A stretch of DNA of 23,334 nucleotides, taken from positions 1 to 23,334 of the forward strand of contig JAJZGH010000042.1 in NCBI GenBank assembly GCA_021798635.1, read 5' to 3'. The notes under the pieces were generated by a model, which ran no database searches, was not told the DNA's origin, and worked only from the letters and a program-made list of their open reading frames with translations. Below are positions 8,010 to 15,113 of this stretch, one piece after another (position 1 is the stretch's first letter; each line of letters begins with the position of its first letter). Origin of the DNA: Planctomycetota bacterium (lineage in GTDB: Bacteria > Planctomycetota > Phycisphaerae > WQYP01). The position numbers and the translations under genes were made by a program.

Positions 8010-10781
8010 TTAGAAATTTACCGCCGCACCAACCATCACGGTCTGGGCGAATTGTTTTTTATCGCCCATTTGCATTTCGTAATTAGCAAAAACGGTTACA
8101 TCGTGGCACACGCTGCCATTAACACCGAGTCCCATCAGTGCCGAATCGCGTGAAGGCGAACCGGTCTGATAGACAAATGAACCGCCGCCCAGACCATTGA
8201 TGCTGGAGGTGATCGCCCGGCCCGAATTCAAAAATTCATGCTGCCAATAGGCATTGAGGCTTACATTAAGTGTCGGCCGGGTCAGGGCAGTGTTGTCCCT
8301 GAAATAGCGCGTTGACAGCACGGTATACTGGCCCTGAAAACCAATGAGACTGCGCAGCGAATCAACATGCTGTTGCCCCACGGTGAGAGCAAACGGACTG
8401 CCGGTTTCACTAAAACCGGCGATGTCGGCGTGGGTATAACCTACCCCGCCGGCCGGGCCGATTTTCAAATGGGAAGTCACCGGGAAGAGGTATCCACCCA
8501 GCGTGGCGGCATCATACTGATTACCGGCAGGTTCGCCGGTAGCGGTGGCCGCCGAGTTTGGAACACTGATATTGCGGTCAATTTTGTAATCGTTATACGT
8601 GTACGCCACCATGGCGTCAGCGAAAATATTTTTCTGATTGTAACCGACGAAAACGCCCGGGCTGTAGCTTTCGGTGCTTTGCCGGGAACCGGCCGAATCC
8701 AACGTTGTGCCAGTGTACATCCAATTGAACATGCCACCGATCAGCAGATATTTGTTGAGTCGGTAATCCACACCTGTTAATACGCCGCCGCTTTCAAGGT
8801 GCTGGGCGGACTGCGTATGGCTGGTTTGTGGCAGACGGTCTAATACCAATTCACCGGCCGCAAAACCGGACCATTTTCCAGAAGTATGCCGCGAAGAACC
8901 CATATCCGAATTATTCATGGCGTCGAGATAATTCGTCGAATCAGCGGCCATCTGGCCCGTCGAATTCATAGCCGATTCCAGTGACTGCGCAAAGGGGTCC
9001 TGCTGGCTGGTCTGTAAAAGCGATAAACCGCTCATATTAAAACCGGGATTGGCAAAGCTGCTGGAAATTTCTGAAAACACCTGCTGGCTGGCAAAGACAC
9101 TGTTTTGGATGGATGCGTTGGCCAACCCGCTGTAAATCGCCGGCGTCATTTCACCCAGCACTTCCGCCACCCCTGCGGAAGAAAGTGAACTGATGGAAAT
9201 AAGCAAATTTTTCGTGGCCGCTGGAATACTTTGATTCGTGGGACTGAAATGAGCATCCAGATATTGCCCGACGGCCTGCTGACTGGCATTTTTCGCATCC
9301 GGACCAAAAAGCGTCTGCACGGTTACCGTTACGCCGGTGGAGGTCGTGGATTCATAGAAATCGGCGGGCGAAGCGCTTCGCAACTCGCCGACGGTAATTT
9401 TATTAAAGCCGGTGCCGTAGGTTACGCCGCCGGTTTCCATCGGTGTTGCGCCCGAAGCCGTCGGCGATGAACCACCGGATGCGTTAAAAGCGGTTGGGGT
9501 AGCACCGGACGTTACAATCGTCAGGGTGTCAAAATCATGCAGCTGGCCAAAGTTTAGCAAATTAGCTGAATTGACCACAAGAATGTTGGCCGTTCCATTT
9601 AAGCTTGCCACGGCCGTTCCCCCCACCGCCAGCGAATCAACCGTTATAGGTGCGGAACTGGACGAGAACGCCACAAGATTTAAGGTGGAATTGGCATCCT
9701 GGCTGTAGCCCTTTACGTTGATCGTTTCCGGATTGGCAGCAGTGATACCACTGGAGAAAGCATCATGATATGTCGATGATTCCAACGTCGGAGCGGCGGA
9801 AGGTGTCCCGGCAAGGGTAACAATTCCACTGGCCAAAGCAGATGGGGCACCAGCCACCAGTGTGCCGGCGAAAACATTCGTGCCGCCGGTATACGTGTTG
9901 GTGCCGGTCAAAACTTCAGTGCCGGCTCCAATTTTATTGACTATTCCCCCCGTGCCGGCGGTAATTCCCCCATCTTGAATAACGCCCCCAAATGAATCGG
10001 TTCCCACGACATCAAGCGTCAGGGCCTGAGACCCAAGCGCGACGGTGCCGGCGGTGCCGCTGAGGCCGGATAAAGTCGTGCCACCCGTGGTTTGGGAAAT
10101 ATCAAGCGTGGCACCGGTTGCAATCGTTACGCCACTGGAAGTAGCGATGCTGCCGGTGCCGGTAAGAGCCAGCGTTCCGCTGCTAACAGTGGTAGCGCCC
10201 GTGTACGTGTTGGCCCCGGAAAGTATCAGCGTGCCACTGGGTTGATTCATCACCAACGCCAGCTTGTTCAGCAGATTTCCGGAAATTGTGCTGCTGACAC
10301 CCGCTGCGGTGCCACTGCCGAATGTCAAGGTGATACCACCCGTGGAACCACCGTCAATATTACCGGCGATGGTGGAACCGGCGGGCGTTGCCATGAAAGC
10401 GGGATCAATTGTCAATGTCGCGGCGGACGCGCTGGTATTGGTAATCACAGTACCAGTGGCGGTAATAGTGAGCTGACCGACCGTAAAACTTCCGCCATTG
10501 AGATCAGCGGGCAGGTTCGCGGTCGCGGCAATCGAGGCGTCGTAAATGGATCCAGTGGGCGTGCCATTATTGGGAATCCCCGCCGACCAGTTAGTCGAAT
10601 CATTCCAAAAACTGTCGGTGGTGCTGCCGCCGGACCAATTTGTGGCGATATCCGCAGCTTGTAAATTGCCGCAGGAATAGCCTCCGGCCATCGCTGCCGC
10701 CAGCAGAAGTACACTTGCCGTTTTTCGGCCTGATGTCTTGCGTGCAAAATCAACAGGACGGAATTTAGAATGCCGAACCAT
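8010..10781 (-). CDS. autotransporter (type V secretion) with PATR-type passenger
   Basis: A 923-residue surface or secreted protein. The N-terminus is a long signal peptide (KTASVLLLAAAMAGGYSCG), followed by Ser/Thr/Gly-rich beta-helix-like sequence beginning ATNWSGG...SFWNDSTNWSAG. Autotransporter-associated beta-strand repeats are visible: SGANTYTGATTVSSGTLAL and TGTNTYTGGTNVFAGTLVAG. Roughly the last 280 residues (from about SGKWSGFAAGE) look like an autotransporter beta-barrel, with alternating aromatic strands and a terminal Phe (VMVGAAVNF) typical of outer-membrane barrels. No PEP-CTERM tail is present. The start is ATG 10781, with GGAGG 8 nt upstream; the GTG at 10796 overlaps that ribosome site and is rejected. 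The ligand or activity of the passenger is unknown. Confidence 0.88.
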   Translation of the reverse strand: MVRHSKFRPVDFARKTSGRKTASVLLLAAAMAGGYSCGNLQAADIATNWSGGSTTDSFWNDSTNWSAGIPNNGTPTGSIYDASIAATANLPADLNGGSFTVGQLTITATGTVITNTSASAATLTIDPAFMATPAGSTIAGNIDGGSTGGITLTFGSGTAAGVSSTISGNLLNKLALVMNQPSGTLILSGANTYTGATTVSSGTLALTGTGSIATSSGVTIATGATLDISQTTGGTTLSGLSGTAGTVALGSQALTLDVVGTDSFGGVIQDGGITAGTGGIVNKIGAGTEVLTGTNTYTGGTNVFAGTLVAGAPSALASGIVTLAGTPSAAPTLESSTYHDAFSSGITAANPETINVKGYSQDANSTLNLVAFSSSSAPITVDSLAVGGTAVASLNGTANILVVNSANLLNFGQLHDFDTLTIVTSGATPTAFNASGGSSPTASGATPMETGGVTYGTGFNKITVGELRSASPADFYESTTSTGVTVTVQTLFGPDAKNASQQAVGQYLDAHFSPTNQSIPAATKNLLISISSLSSAGVAEVLGEMTPAIYSGLANASIQNSVFASQQVFSEISSSFANPGFNMSGLSLLQTSQQDPFAQSLESAMNSTGQMAADSTNYLDAMNNSDMGSSRHTSGKWSGFAAGELVLDRLPQTSHTQSAQHLESGGVLTGVDYRLNKYLLIGGMFNWMYTGTTLDSAGSRQSTESYSPGVFVGYNQKNIFADAMVAYTYNDYKIDRNISVPNSAATATGEPAGNQYDAATLGGYLFPVTSHLKIGPAGGVGYTHADIAGFSETGSPFALTVGQQHVDSLRSLIGFQGQYTVLSTRYFRDNTALTRPTLNVSLNAYWQHEFLNSGRAITSSINGLGGGSFVYQTGSPSRDSALMGLGVNGSVCHDVTVFANYEMQMGDKKQFAQTVMVGAAVNF

Positions 10782-10861
10782 AAGAGGTACCTCCACGAAA
10801 ATCGCCTTAACGTGCCGGGAAAAGAGCTATAAAGGGAAAGCCGCTCCTTCCACTGCAACGG

Positions 10862-10891
10862 CTTATAACTCCAATCAGGCATAATAGTCAA
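10862..10891 (-). promoter_or_regulatory. sigma70-like promoter of the autotransporter gene
   Basis: On the minus strand, TTGACT (10891-10886) and TATAAG (10867-10862) are separated by 18 nt. They match the consensus at five of six positions each. Transcription should start near 10855, giving a leader of roughly 75 nt. That leader contains a weak stem AAGCCG...CGGCTT and ends with the GGAGG ribosome site. Confidence 0.62.
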
Positions 10892-10974
10892 TTTGCCGGG
10901 GCTGTTCTGGGCATTTTTTTGAATAGAAACGGGGGGTTAATTGGGGCCAGGGTAGCGCTTAGCGTCCATGGTTT

Positions 10975-11025
10975 GTAACGCAGGCATCTTGCCTGCATCC
11001 CCGGCAGGCGGGACGCCTGCGTTAC
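10975..11025. repeat. REP-like double hairpin (two inverted 22-nt units)
   Basis: Two diverged copies of a 22-nt unit face each other (10975-10996 and 11004-11025) around a 7-nt centre. The outer arms GTAACGCAGGC / GCCTGCGTTAC are perfect, and the inner arms pair with G-U wobbles and one mismatch. Each unit is also a small hairpin by itself: CAGGCA-TCT-TGCCTG and CAGGCG-GGA-CGCCTG. A third unit, with one change in the outer arm, lies at 13290-13311. The element sits between divergent promoters, so it is not a terminator of either gene. Confidence 0.75.
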
Positions 11026-11075
11026 AGGCGTGTCCGCGAATCATAGGCAATGAATAAAAACGCGGCCATTTTATA

Positions 11076-11105
11076 TCGACAAGCATGGGTGCGCCCGGTT
11101 ATAAT
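11076..11105 (+). promoter_or_regulatory. sigma70-like promoter of the TPR gene
   Basis: TCGACA (11076-11081) and a perfect TATAAT (11100-11105) with an 18-nt spacer. The expected start of transcription is near 11112, about 65 nt before the ATG at 11178. Confidence 0.6.
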
Positions 11106-11177
11106 AGTAAGCGATCCTGAAGCTTCGTGGCTGTAAAAAGTGCCTTCGCGGCCTGCGGCATATTGAGGAGTTCACCG

Positions 11178-12572
11178 ATGAAAGCGCGTTTTGTATCGCT
11201 GGCTGGTGTTCTGATCACCATGGCCGCCTCGGCCCTGCACGCAGACACTATCACGCTTACCGACGGACGGGTTATTCAGGGGCATCTTGACCGAAGCGGC
11301 AACAAATACGTCATTACGCCGAACCACGGCTTAGCATTTACAGTGCCGGTAAAAGATCTGGCGGGCATTGAGCTTGGCGGCCCGGCCACCCCGGCAACGG
11401 ATGCAAAAAATGCGTTCAGTGCTTTGCAATATCATATCGGTCGCCAAACCAGCCTGAAAACCATTATTAAATCCATCAGCTATTTTATAGCACACTACGG
11501 ACATTCCGCCTTTCTGAATAAAGCCCAGACCGAGCTGATTCAGTACCAGCAATATCGTTCTCTGGGCTTTGTCCGCTTTGCCGGCAAGTGGATGGCCGCA
11601 CAGCAGGTAAAAACACTTCAAGCCCAGTCCAGAGCAAAAATGGAGGCGGCGTTAACGCAATACAAGACCGGAAAATTTGAACGCTCCCACGCCTTGGCAC
11701 AGGCAGCCCTGAAAATCAACCCCGGTGACCGCGATGCCCTGATTATCCTTGGCGCTTTGGACTACCGAACCGGCAATTTGGCCGGGGCGGCGCGACACTT
11801 TTCCGCGATACTGGCAAATAACCCCGGGGATGTGATTGCCGATAATGATTTGGCGATTACCGTTTATCATCAGCGACAGCAACCGCGGGCTTTGATCTAT
11901 TACCGCAAGGCCTTGAATCGCGACAGTTCCAATCGACTGCTGCTGGATAATATTTTTATTGCATTAGATCATTACTCGGGCAACCACGTTGCGATGCTGT
12001 ATCAAAACGTACACCATCTATTCACGCAGGCGGATGAAAAAATGCAGACTGCCATGGCCCGCAAGGGGCTGTACCGTATCGGTGCCGCGTGGGTTCCCGC
12101 AGCGATTCACAAGCGAATGGCAATACAAATGGCTGCTTATGAAAAACAGAAAACTGCCCTGCAGGCCCAATATGATTCCGCTCGATTATATCTGCATGGT
12201 GTAGAACAACAGATTCAACAGCTTGTGACGCAGATGAATTCCATCAATGCGTCCATTGGCTACCTGCAGGTAGAGCAAAGTTACAGTTACATGCAGACCG
12301 GCTTTGTAGACTTAAACTACCAGGCCCTGATGAGCGGCTACATGGCGCAGTTGGCCGAAGTGCAAGCCCAGAAAGCCACGCTGCAGAGTAAGGAAATTTC
12401 TACCCTGACGGTACTGAAACAAATGCGGCTTCAGGCTAAGCTGCTCGAAAAATCAGCCCCGGCCAGAGCATTCACGGTGCATCAGCGCATGATGCTGCCC
12501 GGAGATTTAACCCATGTCCCGCCGCCGGCAGCCCTGATGGTGGCCGCCCCACAATTGCCGGTTAAAGAATAA
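11178..12572 (+). CDS. secreted tetratricopeptide-repeat protein
   Basis: A 464-residue exported protein of unknown role. MKARFVSLAGVLITMAASALHADT is a classic signal peptide (shown here as its full 24-residue region: MKARFVSLAGVL then ITMAASALHADT). A short beta-like segment follows, ITLTDGRVIQGHLDRSG, as often seen in planctomycete proteins sensing or binding at the membrane. TPR-like helices lie at about 155-270 (AAALKINPGDRDALIILGALDYRTGNLAGAARHF is the clearest, in two parts: ALKINPGDRDALIILG, ALDYRTGNLAGAARHF). The C-terminal third is rich in Gln/Ala/Leu and probably coiled coil. ATG 11178 has GAGGAG 7 nt upstream; the frame extends 17 codons further without a ribosome site. It likely acts as a protein-interaction scaffold in the periplasm (inference). 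Its end overlaps the convergent YlbF-like gene by 11 nt. Confidence 0.78.
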   Translation: MKARFVSLAGVLITMAASALHADTITLTDGRVIQGHLDRSGNKYVITPNHGLAFTVPVKDLAGIELGGPATPATDAKNAFSALQYHIGRQTSLKTIIKSISYFIAHYGHSAFLNKAQTELIQYQQYRSLGFVRFAGKWMAAQQVKTLQAQSRAKMEAALTQYKTGKFERSHALAQAALKINPGDRDALIILGALDYRTGNLAGAARHFSAILANNPGDVIADNDLAITVYHQRQQPRALIYYRKALNRDSSNRLLLDNIFIALDHYSGNHVAMLYQNVHHLFTQADEKMQTAMARKGLYRIGAAWVPAAIHKRMAIQMAAYEKQKTALQAQYDSARLYLHGVEQQIQQLVTQMNSINASIGYLQVEQSYSYMQTGFVDLNYQALMSGYMAQLAEVQAQKATLQSKEISTLTVLKQMRLQAKLLEKSAPARAFTVHQRMMLPGDLTHVPPPAALMVAAPQLPVKE

Positions 12573-12954
12573 GCTTGGAGGCCGGCTGCTGAATTTGTCC
12601 GGCCGATGCCGCCTCCGGCTGATTAATGCCGGCGGTGATGGCTTCCTGTACCTTGCGCATCAATTCCATGTACTGCATTTGCGATCCAATTAGCTTTTTC
12701 AGCAGCGGGTGCATGGCCACGCTTTGTTGCAGCGACTGCGCCTTTTGCTTTTCGGCAATCTCAATAGGCTGCATTGAGGCTTCTTTCATGGACAATTGCT
12801 CCATGAGTTGCTCAAACTGTTCCAGCAGACTTTTGGCTCCGATGTCCAATTCAAGCTGACGCGATAATTCTCTATAATCTTTGATGGCCTCCTGATTGCC
12901 GATCAATTCGCCAAGTTTGCGGGCTTCCGCCAATAACACATAATCTTCGGCCAC
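12562..12954 (-). CDS. YlbF/YmcA-family protein
   Basis: A small, almost wholly helical 130-residue protein resembling the YlbF family: VLLAEARKLGELIGNQEAIKDYRELSRQ (in two parts VLLAEARKLGELIGNQ, EAIKDYRELSRQ), then a Q/M/E-rich helix and a C-terminal QVQEAITAG-like helix (KVQEAITAG). In Bacillus, YlbF with YmcA and YaaT controls RNase Y and development; the role in other phyla is not known. I place the start at GTG 12954, because AAAGGAG lies 6 nt upstream, rather than the ATG at 12990, which has no ribosome site. The 3' end overlaps the TPR gene by 11 nt on the other strand, so the two transcripts can pair. The C-terminal tail QPEAASAGQIQQPAS looks disordered. Confidence 0.75.
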   Translation of the reverse strand: MAEDYVLLAEARKLGELIGNQEAIKDYRELSRQLELDIGAKSLLEQFEQLMEQLSMKEASMQPIEIAEKQKAQSLQQSVAMHPLLKKLIGSQMQYMELMRKVQEAITAGINQPEAASAGQIQQPASKLIL

Positions 12955-13000
12955 CGAAATCTCCTTTGTCGCGTGGGCACATTCACTCATACCATTGCTC

Positions 13001-13030
13001 GGTCAAGCCTGCAAACAGGCTTGCCCGACC
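13001..13030 (-). repeat. stem-loop AAGCCTG-CAAA-CAGGCTT with outer GGTC/GACC
   Basis: A perfect 7-bp stem (13005-13011, 13016-13022) with a 4-nt loop. It is extended by GGTC/GACC with a 4-nt bulge on one side. It would lie at the 5' end of a transcript started from the box at 13034-13039. The CAGGC core resembles the REP units, so it may be a diverged relative. Confidence 0.5.
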
Positions 13031-13033
13031 ACC

Positions 13034-13039
13034 AGTATA
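13034..13039 (-). promoter_or_regulatory. possible -10 box TATACT for the YlbF-like gene
   Basis: TATACT on the minus strand, about 80 bp before the GTG start. The -35 region is poor (TTGTGT with a 16-nt spacer). Weak on its own; supported only by its position. Confidence 0.35.
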
Positions 13040-13067
13040 GCCGGTCTTTATCCACACACAAATTCCG

Positions 13068-13096
13068 GCCGCCGCACCGGCCGCAGTGCGGGCGGC
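13068..13096. repeat. GC-rich imperfect inverted repeat
   Basis: GCCGCCGCAC (13068-13077) pairs with GTGCGGGCGGC (13086-13096), with one bulged base and an 8-nt centre. It has no T-run and no known role. Confidence 0.4.
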
Positions 13097-13197
13097 GATT
13101 TCTCCGGGCGGGACCGAAATAACGCGCGATCAGAAACAAAATCACACCGTCTGGTCCAGCGGCAGCGGGGCGCGGCCAAGGTGCGTTCCACCACCGG

Positions 13198-13214
13198 CAA
13201 AGCCGGCGGCTTTG
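13198..13214. repeat. inverted repeat CAAAGCC-GGC-GGCTTTG
   Basis: Perfect 7-bp arms around a 3-nt centre, in the middle of the repeat-rich gap. Its function is unknown. Confidence 0.4.
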
Positions 13215-13289
13215 TGAAGTCTGTCTGCAACGTCTAACCACATCTCGCATCCGGCAAAACCGCAGCACCAGCGCATTAACACAGAACAG

Positions 13290-13311
13290 GCAGGCGGGAC
13301 GCCTGAGTTAC
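13290..13311. repeat. single REP-like unit (third copy)
   Basis: Matches the right-hand unit at 11004-11025 in 21 of 22 positions; the one change is in GCCTG[A]GTTAC. It has the same inner hairpin, CAGGCG-GGA-CGCCTG (13291-13305). The facing left unit is absent. It lies 5 bp before the heptad array. Confidence 0.7.
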
Positions 13312-13316
13312 CTCTT

Positions 13317-13358
13317 CTGACTCCCAACTCCTGACTCCCAACTCCTAACTCCTAACTA
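13317..13358. repeat. six-copy heptanucleotide tandem repeat
   Basis: Six consecutive 7-mers of the form C[TC][GA]ACT[CA], in the order CTGACTC, CCAACTC, CTGACTC, CCAACTC, CTAACTC, CTAACTA. On the minus strand this reads as repeats of GAGT[TC][AG]G. It ends 5 bp before the lipoprotein stop codon, so it would be just downstream in that transcript. It resembles the short tandem heptads known from heterocystous cyanobacteria in style; shared origin is not claimed. Confidence 0.85.
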
Positions 13359-13363
13359 CTCCG

Positions 13364-13729
13364 TTACTTCCGTGGCCTCGTAGCCGGCACCGCATCCTCA
13401 TGTACCTGCATAATCGTCGACGGGGGTGGCGGCGGCGGAGCCACCGCAGCGGTAGTATGAGGGGCCAGAACACTTAACACAGTAACGACGTGCGGCTTGC
13501 CGTTGGGCCGGTTGGGCAGCGTTACCACAACCAGGGCGTGAGGACCTGGCGCATCCAAAAGTGAGGCTTCGCTGTTATAGCCCGAAGGGGATCGCAGGGC
13601 AGATTGCGGCCGCAACGGTGCCTTTCCACACCCCGCCAGCAACATAATTCCGCCGACCAGACCAATGCTTTTCCAGGCAACTGCCCCACTTGAACCATTT
13701 AAGCGCGATGATCTTTGATGGCGTGCCAT
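13364..13729 (-). CDS. small putative lipoprotein
   Basis: A 121-residue protein with a lipoprotein signal: hydrophobic IGLVGGIMLLAGC puts the lipidated Cys at 34. The mature part is short, with a beta-like stretch (HALVVVTLPNRPNGKPHVVTV, as HALVVVTLPNRP then NGKPHVVTV) and a Pro-rich run APPPPPPS near the end. I do not recognise a family. The start codon is 2 nt after the trpB stop and its ribosome site is weak, so it is probably expressed by translational coupling with trpB. A link to tryptophan synthesis is not implied. Confidence 0.65.
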   Translation of the reverse strand: MARHQRSSRLNGSSGAVAWKSIGLVGGIMLLAGCGKAPLRPQSALRSPSGYNSEASLLDAPGPHALVVVTLPNRPNGKPHVVTVLSVLAPHTTAAVAPPPPPPSTIMQVHEDAVPATRPRK

Positions 13730-13731
13730 GT

Positions 13732-15036
13732 TTACACTTTCTTTCCCGCGGCAGATTGCTCGTCGATAAGCCGTGATACTTCCATGCAGTCTTTATCCCC
13801 GCGACCGCTTAAATTGACGATTAAAATTTGATCCTTGCTCATTGTGGCGGCCAATTGGACCGCGTAGGCGATGGCATGGGCGGATTCCAAGGCTGGTATG
13901 ATTCCCTCACGCTTCGCTAAAAGACTGAACGCCTCAAGCGCCTGCGCATCGGATATTGAGACATACTTCACACGGTGGGTATCTTTCCAATAGGCGTGTT
14001 CAGGCCCCACGCCCGGGTAATCCAATCCCGCGCTGACGCTGTGAACATCGGCGGTTTGGCCATCACTATTCTGCAAAACATACGAAAGCGATCCGTGCAG
14101 CACGCCGGGCTGCCCCATGCTTAACGATGCGGCATGTTCTCCGGCCATCATGCCGCGTCCCCCGGCCTCAACGCCGAAGAGTTTGACTGTTGCATCATCC
14201 ACGAAGGGGTAAAACATTCCCGCGGCATTGGACCCGCCGCCCACACATGCCACAATCGCATCGGGCAGGCGACCCAGCATTTCCAGCGCTTGCCCGCGTG
14301 TTTCTTTGCCGATCACGCTTTGAAAATCGCGGACAATTTGAGGAAACGGGTGCGGCCCCACCACGCTTCCAATAATGTAATGCGTATGCTCAACGGAACC
14401 CATCCAATCACGCATGGCCTCGTTGGTTGCATCTTTAAGCGTTCGGGATCCGCTTTCCACCGGCACCACCCGCGCCCCCATAAGTCTCATGCGAAATACA
14501 TTCAGCGATTGGCGGCGAATATCTTCCGACCCCATGTAGACATCACATTGCAGTCCAAACGCCGCCGCCGCTGTGGCCGTGGCTACGCCGTGCTGCCCCG
14601 CGCCGGTCTCAGCGATCACGCGTTTTTTTCCCATTCTTAAGGTCAGCAATCCCTGCCCGATCGTGTTGTTGATTTTATGCGCACCGGTATGCGCCAGGTC
14701 TTCACGCTTCAGATAAATCTGTGCTCCACCCGCCAGGTCGGTGAGGCGCTGTGCGAAATACAGCGGCGTTTTGCGTCCCACAAATTGCCGCAGGTAATAT
14801 TCCAATTCCTTCTCAAACGCGGGGTCGTTCCTGGCGCGTTGATATTCCTCGGATAATTGGCTCACCGCCGCCATCAGCGTTTCCGGGACATATACGCCGC
14901 CGTAGGGGCCGAAATGCCCCGTGGTATCCGGTACGCGACTGGTTGCCGCATTGCTACCAACCGACTCGTGAATGGTTCGTGATGAAAGCCGATTGGCTGC
15001 GGATGCTGAAGGCTGGATAACCACGGTAGAACTCAT
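13732..15036 (-). CDS. trpB: tryptophan synthase beta chain
   Basis: PLP enzyme that joins indole and serine to make tryptophan, normally in an alpha2-beta2 complex with TrpA. The 434-residue product has the PLP lysine K121 in [14 protein letters not shown], the catalytic Glu in [24 protein letters not shown] as the phosphate-binding loop, and NLSGRGDKD near the C-terminus. These features are those of TrpB1, the type that needs TrpA. The N-terminus has about 35 residues (to [11 protein letters not shown]) more than E. coli TrpB, Ser/Ala-rich and probably disordered. ATG 15036 has CAGGAG 5 nt upstream. Neither trpA nor other trp genes lie next to it: upstream is a glycosidase, downstream a lipoprotein. 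Confidence 0.96.
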   Translation of the reverse strand: MSSTVVIQPSASAANRLSSRTIHESVGSNAATSRVPDTTGHFGPYGGVYVPETLMAAVSQLSEEYQRARNDPAFEKELEYYLRQFVGRKTPLYFAQRLTDLAGGAQIYLKREDLAHTGAHKINNTIGQGLLTLRMGKKRVIAETGAGQHGVATATAAAAFGLQCDVYMGSEDIRRQSLNVFRMRLMGARVVPVESGSRTLKDATNEAMRDWMGSVEHTHYIIGSVVGPHPFPQIVRDFQSVIGKETRGQALEMLGRLPDAIVACVGGGSNAAGMFYPFVDDATVKLFGVEAGGRGMMAGEHAASLSMGQPGVLHGSLSYVLQNSDGQTADVHSVSAGLDYPGVGPEHAYWKDTHRVKYVSISDAQALEAFSLLAKREGIIPALESAHAIAYAVQLAATMSKDQILIVNLSGRGDKDCMEVSRLIDEQSAAGKKV

Positions 15037-15084
15037 GACAACTCCTGCAATAACCTCTCTCCATCATAGGAGCGGGGTAATGAT

Positions 15085-15105
15085 CCATGCAAATCCTGGG
15101 CATGG
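15085..15105 (-). repeat. small hairpin CCATGC...GCATGG between glycosidase and trpB
   Basis: Perfect 6-bp arms around 9 nt, in the 77-bp gap between the glycosidase stop and trpB. It has no T-run, so it is a weak terminator candidate at best; it may only be a leader hairpin for trpB. Confidence 0.3.
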
Positions 15106-15113
15106 CACGGCTG

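Larger units (their letters stand above)
10782..11177. other. divergent intergenic region with two promoters and a REP-like hairpin
   Basis: This 396-bp gap separates the autotransporter (minus) from the TPR gene (plus). It holds a promoter for each gene, a REP-like double hairpin between them at 10975-11025, and a G-rich run near 10931-10937. No credible coding frame is present. Confidence 0.65.
12955..13363. other. repeat-rich intergenic region
   Basis: A 409-bp gap between two minus-strand genes, the YlbF-like gene and the lipoprotein. It contains at least five separate repeat structures, listed one by one (13001-13030, 13068-13096, 13198-13214, 13290-13311, 13317-13358), and a possible promoter at 13034-13039. 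The short open frames here have no ribosome site and no recognisable product. The density of hairpins is much higher than elsewhere in the window. Confidence 0.7.

Noticed and set aside
8010..8040. PEP-CTERM sorting signal at the end of the large surface protein
   Set aside because: The C-terminus is a barrel strand ending in Phe, without PEP, hydrophobic helix or Arg tail.
10975..11025. REP-like hairpin as a terminator
   Set aside because: It lies between two divergent genes, upstream of both.
13317..13358. Heptad array as a CRISPR or coding repeat
   Set aside because: Units are only 7 bp with no spacers, and it lies outside any supported coding frame.
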